From Lasiosphaeris hirsuta (taxonomy: Eukaryota > Ascomycota > Sordariomycetes > Sordariales > Lasiosphaeriaceae), in the NCBI GenBank assembly GCA_030549175.1, contig JAUKUA010000004.1, positions 1,674,001 through 1,738,000 of the forward strand: 64,000 bases of DNA. Direction: 5' to 3'. Below, piece after piece: positions 12,695 through 22,834 of this stretch (positions are counted from its first letter, which is position 1; the number at the start of each line of letters is the position of its first letter). The translations under genes were made by a program, and so were the position numbers. The notes under the pieces were generated by a model that was not told the DNA's origin, made no database searches, and was given only the letters and a program-made list of their open reading frames with translations.

Positions 12695-14746
12695 AGGCAC
12701 AGGTTGATGGACATGGGTTGAGATTTTAATCTTTCATTTCTCAGGCCAGCTAGCCCAGTTAATACTTTGCACTTGAGTGCGCGCAGCTGTATATGTAACA
12801 TACACATTAGTTCTAATTAGAGCCCAATTCGTTCAACACGAATTATATTATATACATTCCTCCACTTTGTTAGTTTCATTCAGGCTTATGTTTTAACGAC
12901 TTTGCTATTATTCTGATATTCGCAAACCCTCTCTCGTATGAGCTAGCGACGATTCCTTTTCATTTATGTTGTAAAGAGCTTCCATTGCGTTACAAGGTAC
13001 ATCTCCACTTCTCACTCTTCGATTTCCACTTAGGTAGTGGAAATTTCACCACCTGAGTGGATCCGCCAACTGCTTAACTCCCGTAATCATTCTTTGTCAA
13101 GAGAAACAAGCCGGAGATATTTTAAGCTTCCTTGATAATATTATTAATAAATCCCAATACTGAGCTATTAGGTAATAGTTCAGTCTATATATCGTTAGAG
13201 CTTGGGACGGTGTCGAGCATATTAGATCGTACCTCGCGAAAGGTACCCAGTGTAGAGGAGGTCCCCACGAAAGCGCAGTGCAGGTAGCAGTTATAGAGTC
13301 ACTACCATAGCACGGAGCAATGCCTAGCGATAAGGCTATATAGTATCTTCTACCCCGCTTTCCTAAGATCAGGGCATGGGAGCGACCGCTTTATTGGTGG
13401 TGGTGTAGAGCGGCTGGTGCCAGGCGGTCAAGCAGAACCGTCCACGCCCGATCAACGTTATACTGCAGCGATACGTCCAATATCTTGAGGAGGGTATGGG
13501 CAGGGCACTGCTTCGACATCACAAACCCGCGAGACACCGAGACGAGACTAACGAGGTGAGGTGGAACGATGTGAGCGACGAAGGCCGCAGTAGCAGTGCC
13601 GTTGCTGGCGAGAAACGGTCGTCTAGCCAAACCGCGCCTCTCTACCTTTCCAGCACGTCATGCCAGGGATTCTCACATTGTATGTGTCGATCGAGATGGT
13701 GTAAGACGTGACGCAGCGATTACGGTGTGATTGTGGCACGCCCCTCGAGGTTGCTGGTAACTCTCCCCATCGTCTTTGGGGGGTTTCGGAGGGTCGGTGA
13801 CTACACTTGGCTACGCAGCAAACGGTGATGAATGACATTCGAGAAGGAGACTACTTGGTTTACGTTAGTCTCATACGGCATGCATGAAGACGCCGTGCGG
13901 TGCTCCTCGCTTCCATTCATTTTGGAGCGAAGGCCCCATCGTCGCGTTTCTATTTGGCCGTCCGCGTGGCGATACATTACATCAGGGGCTGGGACTTTGT
14001 CGATAAAAAGAGCGGTTTCCCCCTCCCTCTCGAGGGCGACGGCTATGATAGCTTACTTTCTATATCTCAACGTCCATAACCACCACCACTTTCTATCACG
14101 ACGGCCCAGGCTAGCATTTGCTTCACCTCACGATGCCCGACTCCCCGATCTTCAAGAAACGGCGGCTGCCATTCAGAAGAATAGCTATTCTGTTCGAGGC
14201 AGAATAAAGGGGGAAAAGATCTTTAGAGCCTTGAACAATAGATATATTTGCAGGAGCAGGATCGCCCACGCCGCGGGCTGTTGTCGCTCTGTAATAGTGC
14301 AATTCTTCTTCAAAGTGAGAATATTGAACGGCAAAAGGTTCCGAGCTCGCGTCCACCCAAGAGACCTAAATTAAATGAGCTAAAATATCATATATCACAT
14401 TGTGTTTGTAATTATACATACCTTTGGTCGTCAAAGCAGGGGCAAAGTAAACATCAGAACCCGTGCGGGGATGTGCGAAGACGGCAACTCAGGCAACACC
14501 CCGCACCAAGAAGCCACTGCGTGGCCGAGCTCCAGAATTCGGCCACGACGTGTGCTTGAACCACACACTTGAGCGGCGGACACATGAGCACCAATGATCA
14601 TTGGCGCTGGCCGGATTGGCCTGAACATCGGTGGTTAACATGGTATCAAGGTGGCATCTCCAGGAACATTTCGCACCTTATCTGAGTTCATCACACCTAA
14701 AAGGGCTTGTTAACGCTCAACCGCGCGTCATTCGGTATCCTCTGTC
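12695..14746. other. AT-rich gene graveyard
   Basis: No intact gene is seen. 12840-13200 is AT-rich with many TpA steps, which could reflect RIP, but composition was judged by eye. A perfect 9-bp inverted repeat lies at 13022-13044. Short protein-like frames on both strands around 13390-14375 are broken by stops. A dinucleotide-binding-like string (GAGRIGL) occurs on the plus strand at about 14588-14636 before a stop. The adjoining stretch holds a sirtuin relic, so this region probably accumulates decayed genes. Confidence 0.5.
13022..13044. repeat. Perfect inverted repeat, 9-bp arms
   Basis: ATTTCCACT (13022-13030), loop TAGGT, then AGTGGAAAT (13036-13044). It could be a hairpin or the fused ends of a small decayed element. 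No flanking duplication was recognised. Confidence 0.6.
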
Positions 14747-15424
14747 TCATGAATGCGTCGCCGAGCTCACTTCATCTCTGCTCGGATGCGTCCATTCCAG
14801 CCAGCTCTTGGCTGGTTCCGTGAGGTTCACAAACACCACTTTCCCAGCCCGGCGGCTGTGAATGACCCTGGCGAAATCCTCTGCCAGGTTCCCGACCCCG
14901 CGCGTTGTCATGCTCGTGCCCATAATAAGAGGGACGTCTGGGCAGAGTGACCGGTCATGTCGTGCGATGGCTGAGACTGGATCAGCCTGCTCGTTGTAGA
15001 GCTGTACGTCAGGCCGAAGTGTCCCTATTTTAGCTGTGCGTTTCCCTGCTGCCGCTCTAGCATTTGATGTCTTCGTACAGCCAGGACAAGGGGGTTCCTG
15101 GGTCTCCCGTGCGTACGGTATGGAAAGAAAATGACAAATATGCTAACAGTGCATTGAACTGTGCTCTTGCTGCGGCCGTGCTTGGCTGAATGAATGAACG
15201 ATACAGAAGGGAGCACAAATGGAGCTTTGCGTGTCGGCGTGAGTCACCTGCAAAACGTGCCTGCCCTGACTCGATTTTGGGACTTGAAATGGCGGGAGTG
15301 TGTGATTGCCACCAGCGCGGTTCGGGACCTGCCAATTGGATACAGCAGCGGCTGACAGAAGGACCTTGCCTCGGAAGCAGATCAGATCGATTTGGGGTAC
15401 CATGGCGACACCAGCTCTTTTCAA
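14747..15424 (-). pseudogene. Sirtuin (Sir2 family, Hst3/Hst4-like) relic
   Basis: A stop-free frame of 131 codons runs from 15142 to the TGA at 14747-14749. It reads like the C-terminal half of a Sir2 NAD-dependent deacetylase: CPGC (second zinc pair, about 15088-15077), GTLRPDVQLYNE (the G-x-LRP-x-V-x-Y-x-E strand), CPDVPLIMGTS (the D-x-x-L-x-x-GTS NAD-binding segment), and GKVVFVNLTEPAKSW (the VVFVN segment). Upstream, across an in-frame TAG at 15143-15145, the same frame continues to about 15424 with HSSMHC and HIC, resembling a damaged HGS...CxxC catalytic/zinc segment. No N-terminal GAGxS-x-x-GIPDFR segment is visible and there is no usable start. I read it as a decayed or truncated gene. 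The ABCF gene starts only 190 bp away on the other strand. Confidence 0.72.
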
Positions 15425-15610
15425 GTCAGATATAAAAGATTGGGCTTCTGTTGATGAGTTGATGGCCGAGCCTGAGAATTGAGGACATCTAACCTGCCAT
15501 TAGGAATTCCAAGAAAAGTGAAGGTCCTAATTTACGACTTGCTACCTGGCCAATTTTCAAGCCATATTTCTCTTCTTCGCCATCCTCAGGTTCACCCAAC
15601 AACCGGCACC

Positions 15611-18096
15611 ATGACGTCGATGGTAGCTGAATCCGTCTCGACCATTCTTGTGTCGTGCAAGCAGACACGATTTCACATTGAGAGCCCCAACTACCGCGAG
15701 GTATCCGCCCTTGCTGTCCGCACAGCTTCTCAGTGATTTGCTCATGTGTACTTCTAGCTGGACATCGAAGGGCTCAATATCACTGTTACCTCTGGAGGTG
15801 AGGCTGGCAAACCCAAGGGCAAGGGGAAGTCCAAGGCCTCCGAGGGCACTGAGATTCTCAACAATGCCAAGTTGCGACTGAAGGCGGGCAGCCGGTATGC
15901 CCTCATGGGGAAAAATGGGTCGGGAAAGTCAAGTGAGTGCCTGCCCCCTTTACTCCTCATGCTTGAATTTGCTGACGACCTGGGTAGCTTTGTTGAGAGC
16001 CATCGCCGAGAAGCTCATTCCGGGCATCCACGAGAAGACGAGAGTGTCAATCCTACAGCAGACAAACGCCAGCGACTCAAACTCGGATCATTTGTTGAGC
16101 GCATCATCTGCGGCGGTGGATGGGCCCACCGTGTTGGAGGATGTTGTTGACAAAGCGACTGCCAAGAGCGAGCTGGAGCAGGACATCAACTGTGAGCTCG
16201 AGAGATTAGAAAGGGGAGCCCGTTCCAACTGAAGCTAACATGAGAAATAGCGCTTGCAGGCGGAGTGAACAGCCCGGACCCGTATGGCGCGCTCCGAGCA
16301 CTACGAAAGCTGCGCCACGAGCAAATGCAGAAGCGCCTGTTCGTTCTTGACAAGGACGCTCGATTGAGGAGCGGCGCGAGGGGTTTGCAGGCTCGGAAAG
16401 CCTTGGCTGAGTTTGAGAAGACGGTTGCTGAATCTCTTGCTCTGTGAGTCCCCCCTTTTCCGCCCCCCTGATCTCGGTCAACACCAACACCAAATCGAGA
16501 ACGGAGCAGCAGGAGGATGTTATTGCCCCAGAAACACTCGAGACCGAAACACAAGAAGCCGTCGAACTTCTCGCCGAGCTCCATCTCCAGGTTGAACCCT
16601 CCCGGCTCGCCGATATCGAGTCCCGCGCTAAGAAGATCCTCGCCGGCCTCGGGTTCACCGAAGCCTACTTGAGCCGTCCAGCGCACTCTCTCTCCGGCGG
16701 CTGGCGCATGCGCAGCGCCTTGGCAACTGCCCTTCTCCAGGAAACAGACATTCTCATCCTTGACGAGCCGACCAACTTTCTGGACTTACTTGGTATCATC
16801 TGGCTCCAGCGGCATCTTGAATCCCTTCCCGACACCGTACCCTCTCCACCTACCCTAATTCTCGTATCTCACGATCGCGACTTTGCCACAGCATGCTGCA
16901 CTGATCTTCTTCTGCTCAAGGACAAGGATCTCACTTACTTCCACGGCGATCTCGCCACATACGAGGCTGCCCAATCTGAGCGGCGGCAGCATCTCACCAA
17001 GATGAAAGATGCGCAAGACAAGCAGAAGGCGCACATCCAACAAACTATCCAACAGAATATGGCCCAGGGTCGCAAAGCCGACGACCAGAACAAGATACGG
17101 CAAGCCAAAAGTCGTCAAAAGAAGCTCGACGATCGCTGGGGTCTGCAAACCAGCGCCAAAGGCACCCGCTTCAAACTCAACCGCGACATGGCAGGGTACC
17201 ACGCAACGGCCCGGTCAGAAATCGATATCCCCGCCGAAGAGCGTGGTGTCCACATCGTCCTCCCATCCCCAGGAGAACTCCGCTTCCCAGGCGCCCTGCT
17301 CACCCTTGAGAGCGTTTCGTTCCGCTACCCGCCTCCCAAGGGCACCAAAATCCCCTCCCTGCCCACCATTGCTGACATCAATCTCTCCATCGGCATGGGC
17401 GATCGCATCGGCATCCTCGGCCTCAACGGCGCCGGAAAGTCAACCCTCATCCGCCTTCTCGTCGAGTCATCCCGGCCCTCGACCGGCACTCTGACAAAAC
17501 ATGCCCGCCTGAAACTCGGCTACTACTCGCAGCACGCGGTCGAGGATCTGCAGGCCCTCGCCCGCGCCCACGACCCCGCCACCACGGGAACCCCTGACCT
17601 CACGGCCCTCGGCTTGCTGATGAAGGAGGTCGACGGTGAGCTCGACGAGGGCGAGGTCCGTGGCATGCTCGGCTCGCTGGGCCTGCCGGGTCGGCTGGCA
17701 TCTGACGTCCCCATCCTGAAACTGTCGGGCGGACAGCTCGTGCGGTGCGAGCTGGCGCGGATACTGTGGAAGAGGCCGCATTGTCTGGTGCTTGACGAAG
17801 TCACGACCCATCTCGACTACGAGACGGTCACGGCGCTGCGTGAGGCGCTAAGGGATTGGGAGGGAGCGGTGGTACTAGTCTCCCACGACCGTTGGTTTAT
17901 GAGGGGTGCGGTCGAGGGATTGAGGGACGAGGAGGGGAGCGAGAGGGATGAGAGCGAGAGCGAAGAGGAGGAAGGGGGATTGAGACGTCGGATTGTGTAT
18001 CGGTTGCGGGCGGGAAAGTTGACCGTGTTGCAAGGAGGCGTGCAGGAGTTTGAGGATGTGATGGAGAAGAGGATGAAGAAGTTGTTGGGTGACTGA
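15611..18096 (+). CDS. ABCF-family ATPase with two nucleotide-binding domains
   Basis: Soluble, non-transporter ABC protein of the ABCF group (Gcn20/Arb1/New1 relatives), which act at ribosomes in translation or its control. Exons: 15611-15700, 15758-15932, 15988-16191, 16251-16443, 16500-18096; phases agree and give 752 residues. First ATPase: Walker A GKNGSGKST (about 80-89, split by an intron), signature LSGGW (about 285), Walker B LILDEPTNFLD, switch LVSHDRDF. A charged linker follows. Second ATPase: GLNGAGKST (about 530), LSGGQ (about 629), LVLDEVTTHLD, LVSHDRWF. There are no membrane segments. The second Walker B is followed by VTTHLD, not the usual PTNHLD. After the last switch lies an acidic run. 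The N-terminus is short, unlike the long Gcn20 extension, so the exact subfamily is left open. The gene is convergent with the lipid kinase 168 bp away. Confidence 0.9.
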
Positions 18097-18264
18097 AGTT
18101 ATGCTTGACGGAAATGAAAAGCTTCCCGCTCTTGACTGCGCCATATCAAGCAGGTGTGGCTGATTAATATGGTGGTGTCATTGCTGAATATACTGAAAGG
18201 TCTAACTGAGTTTTCATAGTGCCAACGGAGAAATCCGTCCCAAAAACCATTCAAACTTCACGAC

Positions 18265-19974
18265 TCATAGCACAGACCGATCAACCAGTACCTTCAACCT
18301 CTCCTCATCTGCCCTGCCCACTGTCATCCAACCGCCCTTCTCCACCTCTACAATCGTCCCGTCAATACATACCTTCCTCCACCTAGGATCCTCCTCGTCG
18401 ATGGTTACTCTCACCTCCTCGACCTCGTCATACCCAACACCGTCCTCCTCCTCCCCCTCTCCCCACCGCATACCCACGTGCTCCCCGCCACGATACGCCG
18501 CCATCATGATCTCCATGGTCTTCTCCCCGCCCACACCCCCAAAACTCACCAGCCTCAGCTGCCCATCCAGCGGCCTACTGGCAGGGGAAATGGTAAACGT
18601 CTTCTCCAGGTTGGACACCATGGTCGCCAGCACGTAGTTGAACCGCCCGCCGCGCGTCCTGACCTTGGCCCACTTGGCGGACCCGCGCGCCCGCGTCTCG
18701 ACGGCCGCGTCGTACGCGTGCGACAGCTTGAGCAGCTCGGCCGCGGCCATGCCGAAGCGCTTGTCGCCGTGCACGCGGTACGCCGGCGTGTCGCTCTCCC
18801 AGACAAGGGAAGCGTGGAAGCCGTAGCTGGCGACGATGGCGCCGAGGAGGTGGGAGATGTGTGTGGGCTCGGGCTCGGGGTTGGGGGTGGTGCTGTTGGA
18901 GGCGGGAGGGGCTGGCGGCCCGTCGTTGAGGACGGGCTCCGGGAAGGAGATGAGGCGTGAGCGTGGAGAGAAGGTTGCCTTGAAGGTTGGGAGGGGGGCT
19001 GAGACGCCCCGGAAGAGGGTGCGTAGGCCGAGGACGAGGGTTGAGGGGGCTGCTCCGGCTGTTGTGTCTCCTGCTGCCGCTGCCGTGTAGTGTGGCGGCT
19101 TGTGCAGTGAGTGGAAGAGTGCGTTACCAGTCCCCAACGGTAGCACCGCAATGGTGGGAGGGGTGAAGTGGGTGGTTGCCGGCTTGTCCAGACCGTTTAG
19201 TAAGTCAATGATACCACCGTCGCCGCTCAGCAGGACAACAGTCCGACTTGGCGTCACCACCACAGCGCCGTTCTCCCCTGGTTGTCTCCTGTTGGCCTTC
19301 CCGTCGGCGCCCTCCGCCAGGCCGCGCGCGAAGTCGCGGATGGTATTGGAGCTCTGGGTTACGGTGAGCTGGTAGCGGTAGTGGTACCTAGCTGTGCCGC
19401 CCTCCTCGCTTCCGGATTCCGACCGAGACCAGCTTTCGCCGGCAGGATCTGCGAGTCCGAGGCCAAGCGGCGCCAGTCCGAGAGCCTCAAGCAAGGGATG
19501 TAACACTCCATCGAAAAAGGACGGTGCCTGGCCAATACCCGATCGTGTCGATACGATGACGTGGAGCCAGGACTGCAGCCCGTCCGATCTCAAATGGCCC
19601 GGAATTTCGTCTATCAAAAATTCGGCAAGCAGCCCCTCGGGCAGCTGCAGCGCGGACAGGACCGAAAGTTCGAACGGCGGCGTGTCACCGTCGCTGTCAC
19701 CAACATTTCCATTGTTGGCCGTGCGGCCGGATCCCTCAGCGAGACTGTACACAAAGTAGCCCCGACTGCTCGCGTGCTTCAAAATAAAGACAATCTCCTC
19801 TCTTCTTACGCGGCGGGCGGACTCTTCAGCGGCGCTGTCCCGGGCGGTCCAAACGAGCTCACCGTTGCTGTAATTGACCGCGTTGGCGTGGTGCACAACC
19901 ACAGCAGGAGGGGTAGCAGGCGGTTGTGCCGGTGCCTGGGTGTCGCCAGCATTTGGTGGCATGTGAACGTCCAT
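18265..19974 (-). CDS. Diacylglycerol/sphingoid-base kinase family protein
   Basis: Likely ATP-dependent lipid kinase of the DAGK catalytic-domain family (sphingoid base, ceramide or diacylglycerol kinases). One exon, 569 residues from the ATG at 19974, which has A at -3 and G at +4. The frame continues upstream only to a TTG, so that extension was not used. The nucleotide-binding glycine-rich segment SGDGGIIDLLNGL (about 245-258) and the PLGTGNALF segment (about 278-287) are the family hallmarks. The C-terminal half matches the second lobe, ending with a V-CIDG-x-V-E strand typical of sphingosine/ceramide-type kinases. The N-terminal 70 residues are Pro/Ala-rich. Substrate cannot be read from sequence; a yeast Lcb4/Lcb5-like role is possible. 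The 3' end is convergent with the ABCF gene. Confidence 0.82.
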   Translation of the reverse strand: MDVHMPPNAGDTQAPAQPPATPPAVVVHHANAVNYSNGELVWTARDSAAEESARRVRREEIVFILKHASSRGYFVYSLAEGSGRTANNGNVGDSDGDTPPFELSVLSALQLPEGLLAEFLIDEIPGHLRSDGLQSWLHVIVSTRSGIGQAPSFFDGVLHPLLEALGLAPLGLGLADPAGESWSRSESGSEEGGTARYHYRYQLTVTQSSNTIRDFARGLAEGADGKANRRQPGENGAVVVTPSRTVVLLSGDGGIIDLLNGLDKPATTHFTPPTIAVLPLGTGNALFHSLHKPPHYTAAAAGDTTAGAAPSTLVLGLRTLFRGVSAPLPTFKATFSPRSRLISFPEPVLNDGPPAPPASNSTTPNPEPEPTHISHLLGAIVASYGFHASLVWESDTPAYRVHGDKRFGMAAAELLKLSHAYDAAVETRARGSAKWAKVRTRGGRFNYVLATMVSNLEKTFTISPASRPLDGQLRLVSFGGVGGEKTMEIMMAAYRGGEHVGMRWGEGEEEDGVGYDEVEEVRVTIDEEDPRWRKVCIDGTIVEVEKGGWMTVGRADEERLKVLVDRSVL

Positions 19975-20675
19975 TCTGGCGGTTGCTGACGAGGGGTTCG
20001 GATGAGACGAGGTACAAATGGGTGGAACCCTGCGGCGGGTGCGAAACGAGACGGAAGTCAAAAGACAAGGTGGAAATTTTTTTTTTTTTTTTTTGAAAAA
20101 AAGGCGAAAACAAAGGGCAGCTCCCTTTTGATGGCTTGTTGGTGATGTGTGGAATTTTTGTATTTCTAATACGCCCCAGGCAGAGCGCGCAGGCGAGCAG
20201 GAGAGGAAGGTGAAGCCACAGAGTTACACCTATTCCAGGCAGTACAGTACCTTGCCCGCTTGACTCAGAAACCAGCAGTTCGCAAATCGCAAGGCGACGC
20301 TAGATTGCGTTATCACTCGGCCCACCCATTCCTGCCACTCCAGCCATTCCAGCCATTCCGCGCCTTTTGCGGCTGGTTTCGACTTGGGTTGGGGGGGCCG
20401 TGGTAAGGTAATCCATGTATTCCATGATTGACAAGGCGGGACAAGTACGAGGTGCTCGGCACGCTGGTAACACATTGGGGCAGAACGAGGCAACGACGGC
20501 TCCTCAAGAAAACGGTGGATCACTGACCTTCCTCACAGCTGTCCAGTCGATGTTGCAGCTCCCATGCGATTGCTGCTTCGCCCAACCTACATTTCCGCTC
20601 GACATTTCCAATGTCGGCCACATCCAACGCCGCTGCTGACATCCTCTAGATTCCTTGCGTCTTCGGATGCACCTA
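19975..20675. other. Intergenic, 0.7 kb
   Basis: This lies between the start of the lipid kinase gene and the end of Trm1. It holds a long T-run at about 20079-20095, immediately upstream of the kinase reading frame, and no open frame worth calling. It presumably contains the kinase promoter and the Trm1 3' UTR. Confidence 0.6.
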
Positions 20676-22834
20676 TCAACTTCCCTTCGCCCGATTCATA
20701 GGGCCCCAGTTCTCTCGCGGGTTCATTTGATACCTGACGAGCCTGCGCTTGTCCAACTCACGAGCGAGGGTCTCGTCAAACAACACCTCCGGCTTACCAC
20801 TCTCTGCCGCTTCTGGGGCATCCACGGCCGTTGCCTCGTTTTGCTCGGCCGCTTTGGCATCCTCCGCCTTCTTTGCCAGCCCCAGGAGCCGATGGCCAGT
20901 GCTGCCGGGCTTGACATTCTCCTCCTTGATGGGTGCCTTTTGGCGAATCCACTCCTTCATGACGTGCCAAATGACTGACCAAGGCGCATCTGTTTTGATG
21001 CTGCCTGGCTTGCAATGGCTTCGCGTGACACGGTAGCCGAGTCCGATCAGAGCACCCTTCAATGATGCTTCCGGGGGAGTAGCACAACGGAGGATCCCCG
21101 AGAGCTGGCCAGGATGGAAGTAGAACGGATAAGGATCAACGGCCGCCAGCTCTGCCTCTCGTGCCGCCGTCGCGAGTGCCTTTTTCGTCGCGCGATCTGC
21201 GCTCCGCATCAACTCGGCCTGTTTTTCAGCCGCCTGTATCTCCTCGGGCGAGGGCATATTTTCCTCGAGCGCTGTCTGCAACATACCCCGGATTCTGCCC
21301 GTCGTGCCGTAGACTTCAGTTGAGGCTTCCGACAGCTCATCGAGCACCTGCTGAACAAAAGGCGCCGAGTGGATTCGGCCCGCATACATGGGCCCTGCCA
21401 TGTGCATTGTCGATCCGCAATGCTCGCAGGGACGTCCCGCTGTTGGTGCTTGGGCAAAGCTGTGCTTGTAAAAGATGCCCGAGCCATTTTTGTTTGGCGC
21501 CGCTTTGTTTCTCATGAGCAGCTGTGTAGTCCATGCACCGCAGCCAGAGTCACAGCTATAGACAACCATATTTTTCCCGCCCTGAAACTTGACCGCGGCC
21601 GGCGATTTCTTGATCCGGACAAAAACTCTGGAGTAAAAGTCGATCGACAAGGAGAGCAGAGGCTCCATAGCAAGACCGTATTTCGCTGCCGACGTCTCAA
21701 TCGCATGGAGAATCAGTCTCAGACCGACTTCGTGCGAAAACCAGCCCTTGACCGGGACTCCTCCGTACAGCGAATAGCACTTCTCGGGGTACCCATTCGA
21801 GGCCCACACGCCAGAGTCGGTGCATGTGACACACAGAAGCCCACCATCGTCCCGGACTGCCTGGACAGCCGCGTCGAGAAACGGCGCAGCGGTACCGTAT
21901 GGGTCCAGGTCGACGACATCGTACCTTTGGCTTTGCCCAGTAGGCCTCCCGTTCGAGTCTTTCCGACGAAGCTCTTGCGATATCAGGGTATACATGTGCG
22001 CCAAGGCATCGTCGTGGGAAACCTTGATTTTTGACTCGAGTCCGTTGTGCTTGACATTGAGGCTGATGGCGTCGGCGGCCGCCTTGAGAAGATCGTTCGA
22101 GGTCACCGAGGTAACAAACGGTATCTCCTGGACATAACGCAGGGCGCGCAAGCCGCTGGCTGAGAGGGCATCGAGGATGGTGAATTTTGGCTGGGTTTTG
22201 TCCGAGATCTCGGATTCGACTTTGGCGGCTCCAGACTTGTCATCCACCGCGGTATCAATAGATTGCCCCGCAACTTGATCCCCTTCGCGAATCTCGACAT
22301 CGCTTGGCGCGCCCGTTGTTCCGTCTGTTGCACCCTCGGTTGTTGTTGTTGCAGCCGCAGCCTCAGACAGCTTAGGGCTCTTCGCCGGCCGCTCGTTCGC
22401 TTCGCCGCTGTGATGCGCCTCCTTGCGCTTTTTTTTTTTTTCCTCTCCGCAATGCGGTCCCACTTGTTCTGGCTGGTAAGTTCCTTGCGCTCGATTCTCT
22501 CCTTGCCGTACGCTTTAATGGTCAAAACAGTCAAGTCGCGGTTGAATTGCTGGATTGGATTGTAGAAGACTTGCTGCACACCTCCATCCTTGGACTTTTC
22601 CTTCTCCTCGAGTGAAGCTTCGGGCACGAGGATGTAGGCAAGACCTTCCTGGACGGTGGTGTAGCGCACGCCTTGGTGTTGAATAATTTGCTTGCTGGCG
22701 GGCAGCGCCGTAATGCGGCGTGCTTCGGAAGCCATTGCGGAAATTGGTGTGGGAAAGAACTTTGGGCGTGATGCTCCTGTCACATTCCTGGCAATGCGCC
22801 GAAGAAAATTCGACAGGAAGCTTGTTTGCAGCAT
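20676..22834 (-). CDS. tRNA (guanine-26-N2)-dimethyltransferase, frame broken at A13
   Basis: Uses SAM to make m2,2G26 in tRNA. The C-terminal frame (22441-20676) holds the catalytic core: ILDALSASGLRALRY (SAM motif I), VVDLDPYGTAAPFLD, TCTDSGVWASNGYPEKCY, the CDSGCGAW and CEHCG zinc pairs, and a conserved C-terminal domain. The N-terminal part (ATG 22735 or 22834 to about 22442) starts ASEARRITALPASKQIIQ and continues NPIQQFNRDL, the usual Trm1 start. The two halves lie in different frames, meeting at 13 consecutive A (minus strand, 22429-22441) inside a Lys-rich linker. One base more, or two fewer, would make them continuous at about 686 residues from 22735. No GT-AG intron of sensible size spans the break. 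The extra 33 residues from 22834 are rich in Arg, Ser and Phe and lack acidic residues, like a mitochondrial presequence. Yeast Trm1 also has two in-frame starts. Confidence 0.85.
22429..22441 (-). other. A13 homopolymer at the Trm1 frame break
   Basis: Thirteen T on the plus strand (13 A in the message) separate the two Trm1 frames. The tract codes Lys in either frame, so a length change here is invisible except for frame. Confidence 0.9.

Noticed and set aside
19975..20061. N-terminal extension of the lipid kinase to 20061
   Set aside because: The upstream codon is TTG, while the ATG at 19974 has a good context.
22425..22470. Intron across the Trm1 frame break
   Set aside because: The only GT...AG pair that would fit is about 36 nt, shorter than any intron seen here, and would remove conserved residues.
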